From: Volvox africanus
Taxonomy: Eukaryota > Chlorophyta > Chlorophyceae > Chlamydomonadales > Volvocaceae
Direction: 5' to 3'
DNA: 64,000 bases
Assembly (NCBI GenBank): GCA_030268105.1
Contig: BSDZ01000044.1
Coordinates: 186,001 to 250,000 of the forward strand
Under the pieces are notes generated by a model. That model was not told where the DNA came from, searched no databases, and was given only the letters and a program-made list of their open reading frames with translations. Numbering within the stretch: the stretch's first letter is position 1; each line of letters begins with the position of its first letter. The position numbers were made by a program, and so were the translations under genes. This document shows positions 53,012-64,000 of the stretch, one piece after another.

Positions 53012-55869
53012 TTCAAATCATGAGACACGCTGCATACCTGCCACCAAAGCTGCAGCTTTATGCCAGCTTCAGGTAGAAGGACGCATGCAGCAGTATCTGG
53101 ACAAAGCCTCATCACCTCATCACCGACAACGTGACCTTGGTGCAGAGATGATGGCAGACCCCCTTGTCCCTCAACTCCATCAGGAGCCTCTGTGGCTGCT
53201 GAGAGTGGAACAAACGGATGGGCGGGAGTCTGTAGGATAGGCAGAACATCCTTGGACACCACGATTGACAATCTCATCAGGGCCCCTCCACGATGTTCTA
53301 GGAACAGAAGTCAAGTCGGCTTGACTAGTGCCACCAACCAATCCCATCTCATCGCTCCCAGATGCCATGGCAGACGATGTTGACCTCACAACCTGTGTGC
53401 TGAGGCAACCCACACAAGTATAGGTCGAGTGCAATGCAATTGGTTTCAATCCTATAGAAAGCACTTCATAGCACTCCAGACAGATACAGCAAGTCTCCGT
53501 TCAAGCAGTCCCTAGCTTCCGTCGCTCATGCAATCAAGGCCTTCAACTGATCCAGACTTAGGTTCGTCGGACCAGCAGCCACAGCAGCGAGCGAGAAGGA
53601 ACAATCCATTAACAAACCCTAAGGAACATTCCACCTGCGGCACAAGCTCACGCAAGCGACGCTGCAAAAGTACACAAAAGGCAAAGCAATTACAAAGTGG
53701 AAGCAGCGGTGTTCATAATAGCATGCCCAAGATCCTCCGCGAATGTTTCCAATGGACTAGACCGATTGCTGCCGATGTTAGCCACAGTAGGGACCTACCT
53801 ACAAGAGATCTGGGTAAGACAGTCCGTGAACGAACCTGTCTCGCTACCAAATTTGGTGTATCCCTCTTCGCTGCTCATGCACTTATCTGCACGTCTGGAC
53901 CAAGTGCCAAGTGCCGAATGCTCACAAGACAGACAAAAGCATTCGGACGCCATCTCAGGGGCAGCGGAAGACTTCAGGGCGAAAAAGTTACAACTTACAG
54001 TCACTGTCAACTTTCGACGCGATGTGGTGCATTCGGCTATCATAACCGATGACAGGCATTATCATCGAACCGGCTAACGGTGTGCAAGCTTGGCTCGGGC
54101 CAATAACAATGTATTATGATAGCATCGAAGGTAATCCGAATTAGGGCTCGGAAAAGTCCTAAGCTATTTGGCTGTCCTCGCGCATATTATACTCGCGATA
54201 CCGATGCGCGGTACAACTCACACCAGATCGCCCATCCGCAAGTGTGATGAACCCTAGCAATGCATAACTAATTAAATATATACAAATATATTTATTTATA
54301 GATATGCAATAATTAAGTTTACTTATTGTCTTGTTGGTCGCATCGACCAACGCATCGACAATAATCGAACCGTAATACAACAAAATGCAACCCAAAATCA
54401 CCAGTACGCATGCAAAAGATTTCATCCAAGAATACGTGCGACCTATTCAGTCACACACAGAAGTATATTCCATTTACACCGATAGCACAGTCATATAGAA
54501 GGCAACCCCCTCCCCCCGTGCGTGCTATTCATTCTTCCGCACTCGTGGCTGGGGGCCCCGCACGTGGCCAGTGTAGAAGGTTGGTCTACAGCTTGGTGTA
54601 CGTAGCTTTGCGAGTGTGTTTCATCAAATGTCGGGACATGGCCGCCAAGCAGGCTGGGCAGGCTAAGCACCTATGTACCAAGCGTGCATCCATGCTATTA
54701 TTCGCTCAATTTCTTGACCCTCTACAAATGCTGGCAATCTTACGCAATTCAATTATTCGCGCACCAAAATACTCGGCCACCAGATCGCCCAGTCGGTAAC
54801 TGAGTTGATTGTCGGTAACCAGATAGGAATCCAGGCGCCAGGTGGCGACAGGGCTTGACAGGAAAGTTGCAGCCTGGGGCGGTGGTAGTAGATATGACTG
54901 TGAAAGGGAACCACCGCCACCACCACCACATACCACCACCATCATGACATACCACCAGAACCACCACCACCACAGTTCACAGTCCGCCACATGGATGGGT
55001 GGATGGGTGGGTGGGCCGTTCATGTACCCTAAGTGGATAACGTTTGAGGAAGCCCTCACCGAACAGCATAAGGCCCACATGCTTTCACCATGGTTCCCCC
55101 TCCTGTTCTTACAAGAACTCGAAACGAAAATAAATTATAAAATGACACCTCCCCTCGGTGCCCCTCCTCTGTCCCTCCTATGTGTTCTCCGCATCCCGGC
55201 ATCCCGGGGTTTGCTTGCAGCCCATCTGCATCTGTACCCGCAGCAGTCTGAAGGCAACGACACTGGTACGACACTGGTACCCGCCCCCTTGGCCGTCCTT
55301 GGAGTGGATGACGTAGTGGGTGACGTAGTGGGTGAGGAAGGAAAGACAAGAAGGAAGAGGCACAGAGAGAGAGACAGAGAGAGCGACAGAAAGAGAGACA
55401 GAGACAAGACCCTTGAAGGGGGAGAGCGGGAAAGGCAATGCAGGCCCTACCTCCCTGGAGTCTGTATGGTCGCTGCCTCCTCCTCCTCCGTATACGTGTG
55501 CTAGGATCACCCTGGACCCCATCCTCCTCGGGGAGGTGGCCTCTAGTATAGCTGTCGTTATAGCTGCCCCAGCTGGCGCCGTGGCCATCACTGTGGCTGC
55601 CTCCAACCACTCTCCCAAAGCAGCTCTCAGCCAAGCACCCTAATCATATAACGCAATACACTTTGATGTCTGTCGTCCTAATCTGATGTGTACGGAGTAT
55701 CTCATCAAACATCCGGTATCACAAAACATGCCTCCCTCAAAATCATTGTTGTATTCTTATATATCCTTGCCAGGGTAGTTGTTTCTGTTTAGCCACTGCG
55801 GTACCAATCAGACCCGTTGACCGTGAATATGAGTTCATTTAATCGTTGACGCACTTTAAATTTATCCCT
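53012..55869. other. Retroelement flank and kinase 3' UTR
   Basis: 53.0-54.1 kb has only degenerate frames, possibly gag remnants. 54.1-54.4 kb is AT-rich. A 220-codon plus frame (54842-55504) consists largely of Pro/His and Arg/Asp/Glu simple repeats and is not called. The minus strand from 55869 to about 55100 is probably the kinase 3' UTR. Confidence 0.4.
55109..55113 (-). terminator. TGTAA poly(A) signal, kinase gene
   Basis: First minus-strand TGTAA (TTACA on +) after the stop at 55870. The implied UTR of about 0.75 kb is long, so this is tentative. Confidence 0.4.
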
Positions 55870-56014
55870 TCAAGTCAATACCGCCAGCTGTGACTTAATG
55901 AAGGAAACCACATCTGCCGCGCGGGGTCGGCGATGTGGCTCCCGGGCCAAACAGGCCTGAGCCATTTTCCTGCTCGAGCGGGTCGTGGGCCGTAGGTAAG
56001 TGAACAAGACTTCG

Positions 56015-56046
<32 letters not shown>

Positions 56047-57388
56047 TTATATATATTATATTATATAATTATATATATATAATTTATACATTTAGAACAT
56101 GTTAATATAATATAAAATATGAAAGATGTACCGAAACATATGACCTCTCGGCGCTAAGGGATGCAAATAGCTCCAAGGAAGCCGGTCAGGTGCAGCAGCA
56201 AGCGCCCGGCAGGTGAGGGCAGCGTCTCCCATCATCTACCTGCCCAGGCACGTCTGGGCAAATCCGCCACCTCACAAGTAAGCCCTCTGACTCGCATCTT
56301 CTGACTCAGTACCTGTTAACTTGATTCCGTGATCCGCACGTTCTTCCCGCTGAAATCAACTACCCCCAGTATCCAGCTACAGATTCTACTGAGGACTGTT
56401 ATTATCTAAATGCTACCGTTCCCTTGGTCGTACCTGTAAGGCGCTGGTACGCCAGCCGTGAACAACGGCCGCATGCCCGCCGCCACCGCTGCGGGAATGA
56501 CTCCCGGGTCGAGGTGGGGGAAGGGCCTCTGCCCCCGGCCACATACCAGCTCCCAAGCGATGATACCGAGAGCGTAGATGTCCACGGAAGCGTCAATGCG
56601 CCCATCTAGAGACAGAGAGGGAGGGAGAGAGGAGGCGACAGCGGCCATGCTTACCAGTTTAGTCTTACGCACGCTGTTAACCCCGACACAGACCCCGCTG
56701 CTGTCTTCTCTTTCCCATTTCCTGAACTCACTCTTCACAACGGCCTCCGGCGCCATATGAGTCACCCTGCGGGGCGGCAGGGCGGTAACAAACCGTACGA
56801 CTTAAACAACAAACAGGACATTGCAGCATCACGACTTGTAACTAGCTATTGCACATACACGACTTGTAACGAACATGATGTTAACATTTTTTATGTTAGG
56901 ATTAGCACCTTGATTAAGCATACGCCCTTCTGAGGACTAGGTGGCGTTTGGTGATGACATGTAAGGTACCATAAAAGGACCTCTTACGTTCCACTAGCTT
57001 GTGCCTGAATCGTGTACCAGCTGGAGCGGCCGCCCGTGCTGGCTCCAGAGGGAGAGATGCTGGATTCGTCCTTGCCTTCCGTACCCTTGTCCTGAGGTAC
57101 GACAGCAGAGGTCGGAACCAGACAGCAACAACACGAGGTAAAACACAATAACATGACGCCTAGGACCTAACAGCATGTATGACACTCAGATTTTTCTTAC
57201 TTAATAATACTCGTTCACCCAACCACCCCGATTTTGAACGGTGTGTTTCTTCCCTTCTTCCCTAGTCAACAGATGATGGCACTGCTAACTGCTCCCAAAT
57301 GCCTTCAGAGCTCTTCAAATCCTGAACCATGTTTTCAGGCGATGCCCCAGCGCGAAGCGCCTCAGGGGCCCCTTTCCGCGCGCGCGCT

Positions 57389-57434
<46 letters not shown>

Positions 57435-59010
57435 CAATGACCAAACAAATTGTTTCGCCCATCTAAAAAGTAACATATATGTAATGTATTTATAAACACA
57501 TATACATTATATATGATTTTGGTTACCTACAAACGATATGCCATGAAATATTAATTATACCAAAATAGGTAACCAAACAGGTAACCAAAATCATATGAGC
57601 ACAAACAGGTTGTGCAATTTCAAGGTGACATCAACGCTTCTCCAGTGATATTCGCCTCCCAAATCTGTCTTGTTTCATAATATTTCAAACTGAGCTAGCT
57701 GTGCTTGACAAACCACCCATTCCCGTTCACAACCATCTTCCCACCGTTTCACATGAACAAGTGCCGAAGCAAATCCTTGAAACTAAAGTAGTATATTTAA
57801 ATGTCCTTATCTAATTTTAAATTTCATAGCGTGAAATGAGTACAGCGCGCTTCACAGTCTCCATCGTCGTCCTAGACCAAGTCAAACTTTGGCGTCTTCC
57901 ACTTAAACCTAGATGATATTATACATAATCATATATAATGAGTTAGGATTTAGATTGCGCTGCTTCACTGTGTATCTTCAGTGTCTAAACTATATCCAAA
58001 CTATCATACATACATACTATAGTATACATACTACCATACACACATACGGTACAGATATTGGGGGCCTCGCCTTTTTTCCGGCTTCAAGGAAGCGGACACC
58101 AACTCTTGACCTCATACCACCTGACCCCACACGCCTGGTGTTGCACCTGCACCGCAGTGCCCAGAACCCCGCATGCACCTACTACTCCAGCGCACCTGTT
58201 TATCCAGCACCAGAGCAAACCCGAAGTCCGCCAGCTTGCATGTCCATCCGCGGGGGTCACCGGGACTGGCCTTGAGCAAGATGTTGGCGGGTTTGACGTC
58301 TGGCCAATTGAAATCCATGCAGAGAGGATCCAGGAGATCCAGGAGGTCCGAGCGCGAGTGCAGGGCCGGGGTTCAGGACGGGAGAGGATGGAAGCAGGGA
58401 TGGGGGAACGGTCAGGGTCTGACGTGTGTGCGTGTATCGATGAGGCCACGATGCAACCCGCAGCAGCCTGTAAGACCCCAAGCAAGTCAAGTGGAGAGGT
58501 GATCATGCTTCCCTGGCAGCTCCTCATCCGCTTAAGATCGGTAAAGCAAGCATCATGGTTAGCTCAGTGTATCCACATACAGACAGCAGACACCGTCCAT
58601 ATTCCTATCATCAGCTGCCTGCCCTCCTGCCTGCCCCGCCCCTCGTACCTACCCCCACGGAATAGATCCTGTGCTGGGCACGTACCCCTGCCTCTCTCCC
58701 AACACATTCTCAGCCCATCTGCCAACCCTGTCACTCGCAGCACACCTCGGTGCACCAGCCTTCTCGAATGCAGGTGCTTCAGTGCCAGAGCGATCTCCAA
58801 CAAGGTCAGGTACACGCCCTAAATTTACGCGAGGAATTTAGTGCAGGAAGGTATATATGATATTATTTTTCGCAATATTTAATGAGTTTCATTTTGCACG
58901 AATGGAATCTGATCATTAGAGGCTTTATTTGGTACTTGGTACCTTGGCACAGCCCACGACGACAGATTTGATTGAGGGAGCATGCAGCAGATAGACATAC
59001 TGACATACAT

Positions 59011-59051
<41 letters not shown>

Positions 59052-61266
59052 TGGAAAGCAAATGTTAGCAACACACCTTCATGTCGGCCTCCAGGTAACT
59101 GCCGACAGCAGACGTTTCGACCAAGCAATCATCACAGGCCACGCCCACCGGTCTGTGGATTATGTTCGGGAAGCTGTGGTCTGACAGCACGTCAGCCAGG
59201 GAACCGCAGTCACAGAGCTCCTGGACGATGGCGGTGCAGATGGGGGACCCGCCTGTATGCATGAGGAGCGGGCAGCAGAAAGAGGCGTGTGGGCACGCGG
59301 ATGGTCGCCACATTACAGCCCGTTTAGGACACTTCGTTAACTCGTGACTCGTCTACCGGCTTTCTGGGCGGGAGGTCACACCTGTGTCGGGGTTCTTGGG
59401 GTCCAGGCGCCTGAGGACGAAGCTGTCCACCGCGCCTGGTGGCCGCTTCATGATGACGTTGTCGTACACCGCAAACGCCTGGTGAAGGGTGAAAGGGTGA
59501 GTAAGTAAGGAGACAGAGGACGCGGGACATGCGGATCAAGGTGCAGCAGAGGAGAGGCACAAAGAGGGAAGGTGGGAGGGAGTAGGACTTGCGTTGCTCG
59601 TTTGCTCAAATCACAAGAACCAAGGTTACGCAGAGCAATGGTGGCGCGCATACCATCTATACCGACCATACGTACCTGTACAATACACACGTGGCTGACC
59701 ATCCGCATGACCGCCAGCTCCGTAGCGTTGCGTAACATGGTACGACGAGCACAAAGCTGTTCCAACTCCGTTTGTTGATCATTGTGTTGAAGCCCAGTAA
59801 AAGCAGCCTCGACCCCGCCGGCTCCTGGCCCCTTTCCTTCCGCCTGCTGCAGCTGATGATGTTGACTATGTAGTTGTTGCATCTCTTTCCGGGACTCCCT
59901 CCCTCTGTCCTTGCAGTTTTCATGTGTATTGTCAGGTAACTTTTCCCTCGACATCTTGGCACTCGGGGTGTTGGAAGCCATTAATTGGAGTGAACTCACG
60001 GCAGGCTCCTCCATAAGGTCATGGAAGTTGTTAGCAGACAACGCCGGAGCTACTGACTGCCCCAAAGCACCAGTAGGCGGCATCTCGTAATCAGCATCCA
60101 CCATTTCCATTAACTGAGATTGTATTATGAAGAGGTGGGTGAAAGGGTGGGTTCCGAAGGCAGGGGTTCAGCGAAGACCAGGTATAGGGACACACATAGA
60201 TCATCAGGTTTCAATGACTGAGCTATCAGAGTAACATTACTACACTACTAGAAGGTGGCGGGCCCGGTGCCCCTCAACTGCCCCTCGTCTGCCCCGGCCC
60301 TCACTCCAGCCTCCCATCACCTTGATCGCAACTGGCACTGTCCCCAGCATGCCCTTGAAAACTGCCCCATTAGCCCCGTAGCCCAGCAGGTGGGACAAGT
60401 CGAGGTCCTCCAGACCCTCCTTCGCTCGTGCATTACTCGCCTCGCCACTACAGGACCAAGCATGGCGCGGGCCAAGTAATAAGCAATTCACAAGACGGAA
60501 GCGCCACAGCAGGGTGAGGACAGCTAACGGTAAATGTGTTAAATTGGAGCGTACGTACTGTAGTACGTATTGTAGTATCCTGGATATGGTATACATCTGT
60601 AAATTAATACGGGAAGGTAATATCCCCAATACCAGTAGGTGCTGGATATCTGGTCGTGGACATCATCATTGCAGTTGGGCAGGCAAAGAGATATAAAGGT
60701 ACAACAGATATCGATCGATACGCATCCCACAATCAAGGCCTCCTCCATCCAAACATCACCTATCTACATTTCCGTTCATGAACTCCATTCGCTCCTGAAT
60801 TCAACCTAACTCTTGCAACCACCTGCCTGTTGGGCGCCTCTCCCACGAGCTCAGAAATGTTGTCCTTCAGTGTCGTCATGATGCTTTCCACCAGCGTGCC
60901 CATCATTCCCCGCATCCCCCACGTATCATCCAGACCATGAACTGTCATCATCGCCTCCTGCACGACGGTGGGGATCTCCTCATCCTCCAGACTGGAGTCT
61001 AGCATTCCATTATTTAAAATCGTTGCCTGACTTCTGCCAAATAAACCGGTGTTGTTGTTTATGACATCGCTTGTGTTGAAAATGCTGGTAAGGACGTGTG
61101 GCTGCGCCCCCGACATGATGCCGGCCGTTGCCGCCCTGTTTCCCATGCTGCTACTGCCGCCAGCAGAGCCCTCCCTTACTGCCATGCCATTTCCCTGAAA
61201 GGGATTTAGATAACGACTGTGGGGCTGCTGCAGCTTTCTGGCAGGCAGTAGAGCTGGCATCTTCAT
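55870..61266 (-). CDS. Protein kinase, tyrosine-kinase-like (TKL) group
   Basis: Exons from 5': 60827-61266, 60321-60447, 59676-60113, 59382-59478, 59077-59252, 58746-58818, 58196-58299, 56988-57091, 56732-56766, 56434-56605, 55870-55969; 621 aa, phases consistent. All key residues are present: glycine loop GYGANGAVFKG (169-179), K189 in VAIK, a likely helix-C E321 in ATELAVMRM, HRDVKPAN (449-456), DFG (475-477), APE (525-527), D540 in SVDIYALGIIAWEL, and a final RRP motif. About 120 residues (Gln/Ser-rich) are inserted between the beta-3 Lys and helix C. The segment between DFG and APE is long (about 50). The 146-residue N-terminus is unrecognised, and a TCA codon precedes the Met after a possible acceptor, so an upstream exon may be missing. 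Intron 1 needs a GC donor at 60826. Confidence 0.88.
56014..56102. repeat. AT-rich (TA)n tract in a kinase intron
   Basis: A TA run and related AT repeats lie in the last kinase intron (55970-56433). Confidence 0.9.
57390..57435 (+). repeat. (TG)n microsatellite
   Basis: A TG run, preceded by a short CG-rich run (CGCGCGCGCTCG), lies in the long kinase intron 57092-58195. Confidence 0.95.
59011..59051. repeat. (ACAG)n microsatellite
   Basis: About ten ACAG units in the kinase intron next to exon 59077-59252. Confidence 0.95.
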
Positions 61267-61642
61267 CTTGGCTGGTGACTCTGTGTAATCGATGTGTATA
61301 CGGATGGGGTACCACAGCAGTCAATAATTAATTAATCGCAATATTCGCAAGGACCAAACAAAAGCAGGTAGACCAATTATTCACATTTTTATTATTTTAA
61401 TTAATGTAGTTTGTTATTGTTTATATTAAGCTATCTTGTGTTAAAGTTTGTGGGTCCATTGTGCCCGTGTTTTATTATTTGGTAATTTGGCGGATGATAA
61501 TTCATTGTGGAATTGCCTTGCAAACCCGCTTTCTTGGCAAAATTTGTAAGGAAGAAGGCTGCGCTGCCGGCTTTGTAAATCGCGCTGCTTTGCTGTGCTT
61601 TGCAAGTTATTACGGAATCACATTAAATGATCACTGTGTCGC

Positions 61643-61746
61643 TGTTGTATCTGTGTTGTGTCGGCCAACAAAGGCCCGATCGGAAGGATGACCATCTGAG
61701 GTCCAGGATCCTTTGACACTGCCCGTAGATACCCCAGGATACTACA
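61643..61746 (-). repeat. Dispersed repeat, family B, inverted copy 5
   Basis: The reverse complement of copies 1 and 4: GTTGTATCTGTGTTGTGTCG at one end, AAAGGCCCGATCGGAAG inside, and CCCGTAGATACCCCAGGATA at the other end. Confidence 0.9.
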
Positions 61747-63393
61747 GTCGCATCCAGAGAAATGCTAGATGCATTTCGTAAACAGGGGAATATGGCAGAT
61801 ACCTGTGCTGGACATTCTACACTAAACTATCGTGAAATTATCAGAAACCTTCACACACGCAACATCTCATTAGAACCCCATAATTTCACTATTCCTGGGC
61901 TCGCTCGAGCAGTGGGACTCCCACCAACATAACTCCGAAACCCATAGCAGTACGTACGACGACCCCGTCTGGAGGGCCTTCTCCAACCCTACACCGCAAT
62001 CTAACAAAAACCGAAATCTACAAAAGCCATTTCGGGTCCTCCTCTATTCTGGTGCCATGAACTTGTGGTATCATTTTGGATATGCTTTGACTTTCGTAGT
62101 TCCTTAATATTCTACCAACCACATCACACAAGTTTACTCCCATGCATGTCGGTTACTGGCCATGCTTGCTTGGGTATTTCCTTTCTTTGCCAAATGGGGA
62201 CTTAATCTGTTCAGCATGATGCCCGGGTGCGAGTTCCGGCAGGTCGTAGACCTGATGCAGCAGCAGCCATCAAAGGGCAGCCAAAATTCATATGCATCCT
62301 GTCACAATTTTAATAATCAAAATGTGTTAGGCAAGGTTTGAGCCCGAGATCTTTATGACATTTGGAATCATACCCTACTTTAAAGATGCACGCGAAAACA
62401 GCATGCAACTATATTTCAATGCCACTTTCTCACGCCTAAATTGCACTCAAGATTCCTGCCGGGCCCTATCCAATGCACTGTTTGAATATTCAAATCCAAA
62501 CTACCATGATTTGACACGACTAACCGAACTTCGGCGGCGCAGAAGAACATCAGAAGGAAGACGCCTAGAAGATAAAGAAGAATGACAGACGCCTTGCCAT
62601 TTGCTTAGCATTATTAGACAGTTTGTCGTATTTGTGCACTCTTACTATGGGGTATCTTTTGTATCTTTTGTGTACAGCGCGTTAAGATGTCTTTTTACAT
62701 TCTTCGCACCTGAGCGAGGAGCTACACTTGAACCGTCGCTTTCTGCCGCTTCATCACTACTCACTATTTTTTGGCTTTCGTTGCGAATTCTGCACTCGCA
62801 CTATATGTCTAGCATGGGTTCCAATGCTTTTGAAGGAGGCTCTGCACTTATTTTGAAGTAGTTTAGAGCCCCAAAGGTCTCTCGAGATGCTGACAGACTG
62901 CTTCTGCACCTTGATATTATGCTGATGTGTGGGCCGTACATGTACGACTGCTACATATTTCATCGTCGGCGGATCGTTCGTGCGGTGCGGCATGGCCGTC
63001 CTGCCCCTAAGGCATGCATTGTACATTTTAAACAATCTTTATGAAGTTTTTTGTTTTCTAAATACTGGGAAAGTAGCTCTATCTAATGCCGCCAACGACG
63101 GCCTAGGTGCGCGAGGGCGCTTCAGAGCTAATAAAAGCTAATACATATAGGCTGACGTCGGAATTCCACATTTTGTGGACATAGTGCGGCATTAAGATGC
63201 TCCAAAGCAATAAGATGCTCCACTAGATCAATTAGCTCCATCCTATGGCGTAGGAATTTCCTAGTCTGCGTGCCCTAGGGCGGATAGGAAAATTCCATTA
63301 CTAGGGATGGCCATGCGTACCAGACGACTATAGGACGAGTTACGCCGTAGGAACGCCAGAGATTTGGTTTCGGGCTTGCAGAAACAGTCCTAA
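61747..63393. other. Intergenic region without a recognised gene
   Basis: A short plus frame (61762-61938, beginning MLDAFRKQGNMADT) and a 76-codon plus frame (62355-62585, ending in Arg/Glu-rich codons) look protein-like but carry no motif that I recognise. They may be transposon remnants, given the flanking family B copies. Confidence 0.4.
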
Positions 63394-63425
63394 TGCCCGT
63401 AGATAGATACCCCAGGATACTATAG
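63394..63425 (-). repeat. Dispersed repeat, family B, partial inverted copy 6
   Basis: Only one end is kept (GATACCCCAGGATACTATAG, preceded by a duplicated AGAT). Confidence 0.7.
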
Positions 63426-64000
63426 ATAGATTATATCTGGCCCACCAGAGGCAGCTTTTTATGGGATCATCTTCTGTAGACTACTGTGACAAGCAAGTCA
63501 ATCATTATCAGGCTACGGTAAGAATGAAGTGCCGAGACAATGGAGTAATGGACAAACAGAAAAGACTGCTCATTCTGTTAATAATCAAACAGTTAGTCAG
63601 AGGCAAGTAAAAACTTCTACATGCATGGCTGCCTAGGCTAGTAGCCTTACTACATGGCTGGTGACCTCGCACCCCTATGATGTTATTAGTTGAGCATAAT
63701 ATGTAAAACAGCTTGACACACATAATCAGATGCTCACCAATTAAACTATTTTCTATATTTACAATTGAAATAATAGGCTGGTCGTTATGTTAGCCTTTGC
63801 ATCTTTTATTAAAACTTCTAGCGTGTCTACTAAGTTTCCCCTAGAAAAAGGGATTCTAAACAAAATAGCGCATTTCCAACATACACTATAGTAACCAATT
63901 ATTACGTAATCTAGCTAAAAACATGGCAAATAATTGAGTAAGAATAATAACACCGGCTAACATACGTAGGCTGGAGCATATCCCATACACATTTGACCCA
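63426..64000. other. Window end, nothing recognised
   Basis: AT-rich with only short frames. No gene, repeat or RNA is supported. Confidence 0.5.

Noticed and set aside
54842..55504. 220-codon plus-strand ORF with Pro/His and Arg/Asp/Glu tracts
   Set aside because: The composition comes from CCACCA and GAGACA simple repeats, and it overlaps the likely kinase 3' UTR.

Overview
This is nuclear DNA of a eukaryote, most likely a volvocine green alga (Chlamydomonas/Volvox group). The evidence is many short GC-rich exons with clean GT-AG (a few GC-AG) introns, introns full of GT/AC and poly-C repeats, TGTAA poly(A) signals downstream of stop codons, and proteins rich in Ala, Gln and His runs. The assignment to the group is inference; the gene structures are read from the sequence. 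Exon joins were checked by phase, and every full model below sums to a multiple of three.

Layout. 110-5192 (+): OGFOD1-type prolyl hydroxylase, 12 exons. 6692-13411 (-): cytosolic-type Xaa-Pro aminopeptidase, 16 exons, with a possible upstream targeting exon at 13937-14014. These two genes are tail to tail, with facing poly(A) signals 43 bp apart. 14871-17053 (+): a PLAC8 Cys-rich membrane protein in six tiny exons, divergent from the aminopeptidase. 20741-25575 (-): Old Yellow Enzyme family flavin oxidoreductase, 10 exons. 25.6-35.5 kb: repeat-rich, gene-poor DNA holding a partial chain of phase-compatible minus-strand exons (32040-33782) with a membrane segment. 35596-45602 (-): a very large low-complexity protein (2139 aa) with a Cys/His cluster and a folded C-terminus that may be SPOC/ACID-like. 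45.7-51 kb: no gene seen. 51.0-53.0 kb: retroelement debris (RNase H, DTGAS protease) beside a cluster of about 95-bp repeats whose inverted copies lie at 61.6 and 63.4 kb. 55870-61266 (-): a tyrosine-kinase-like (TKL) protein kinase, 11 exons. 61.3-64 kb: no convincing gene.

The genes are unrelated housekeeping or signalling genes and do not form a pathway or cluster. I found no prokaryotic feature, CRISPR array, tRNA or rRNA, and no proven new biological system. The best leads are the unidentified 2139-aa protein, the unresolved membrane-protein gene, the 95-bp repeat family and the mutually complementary intron ends.
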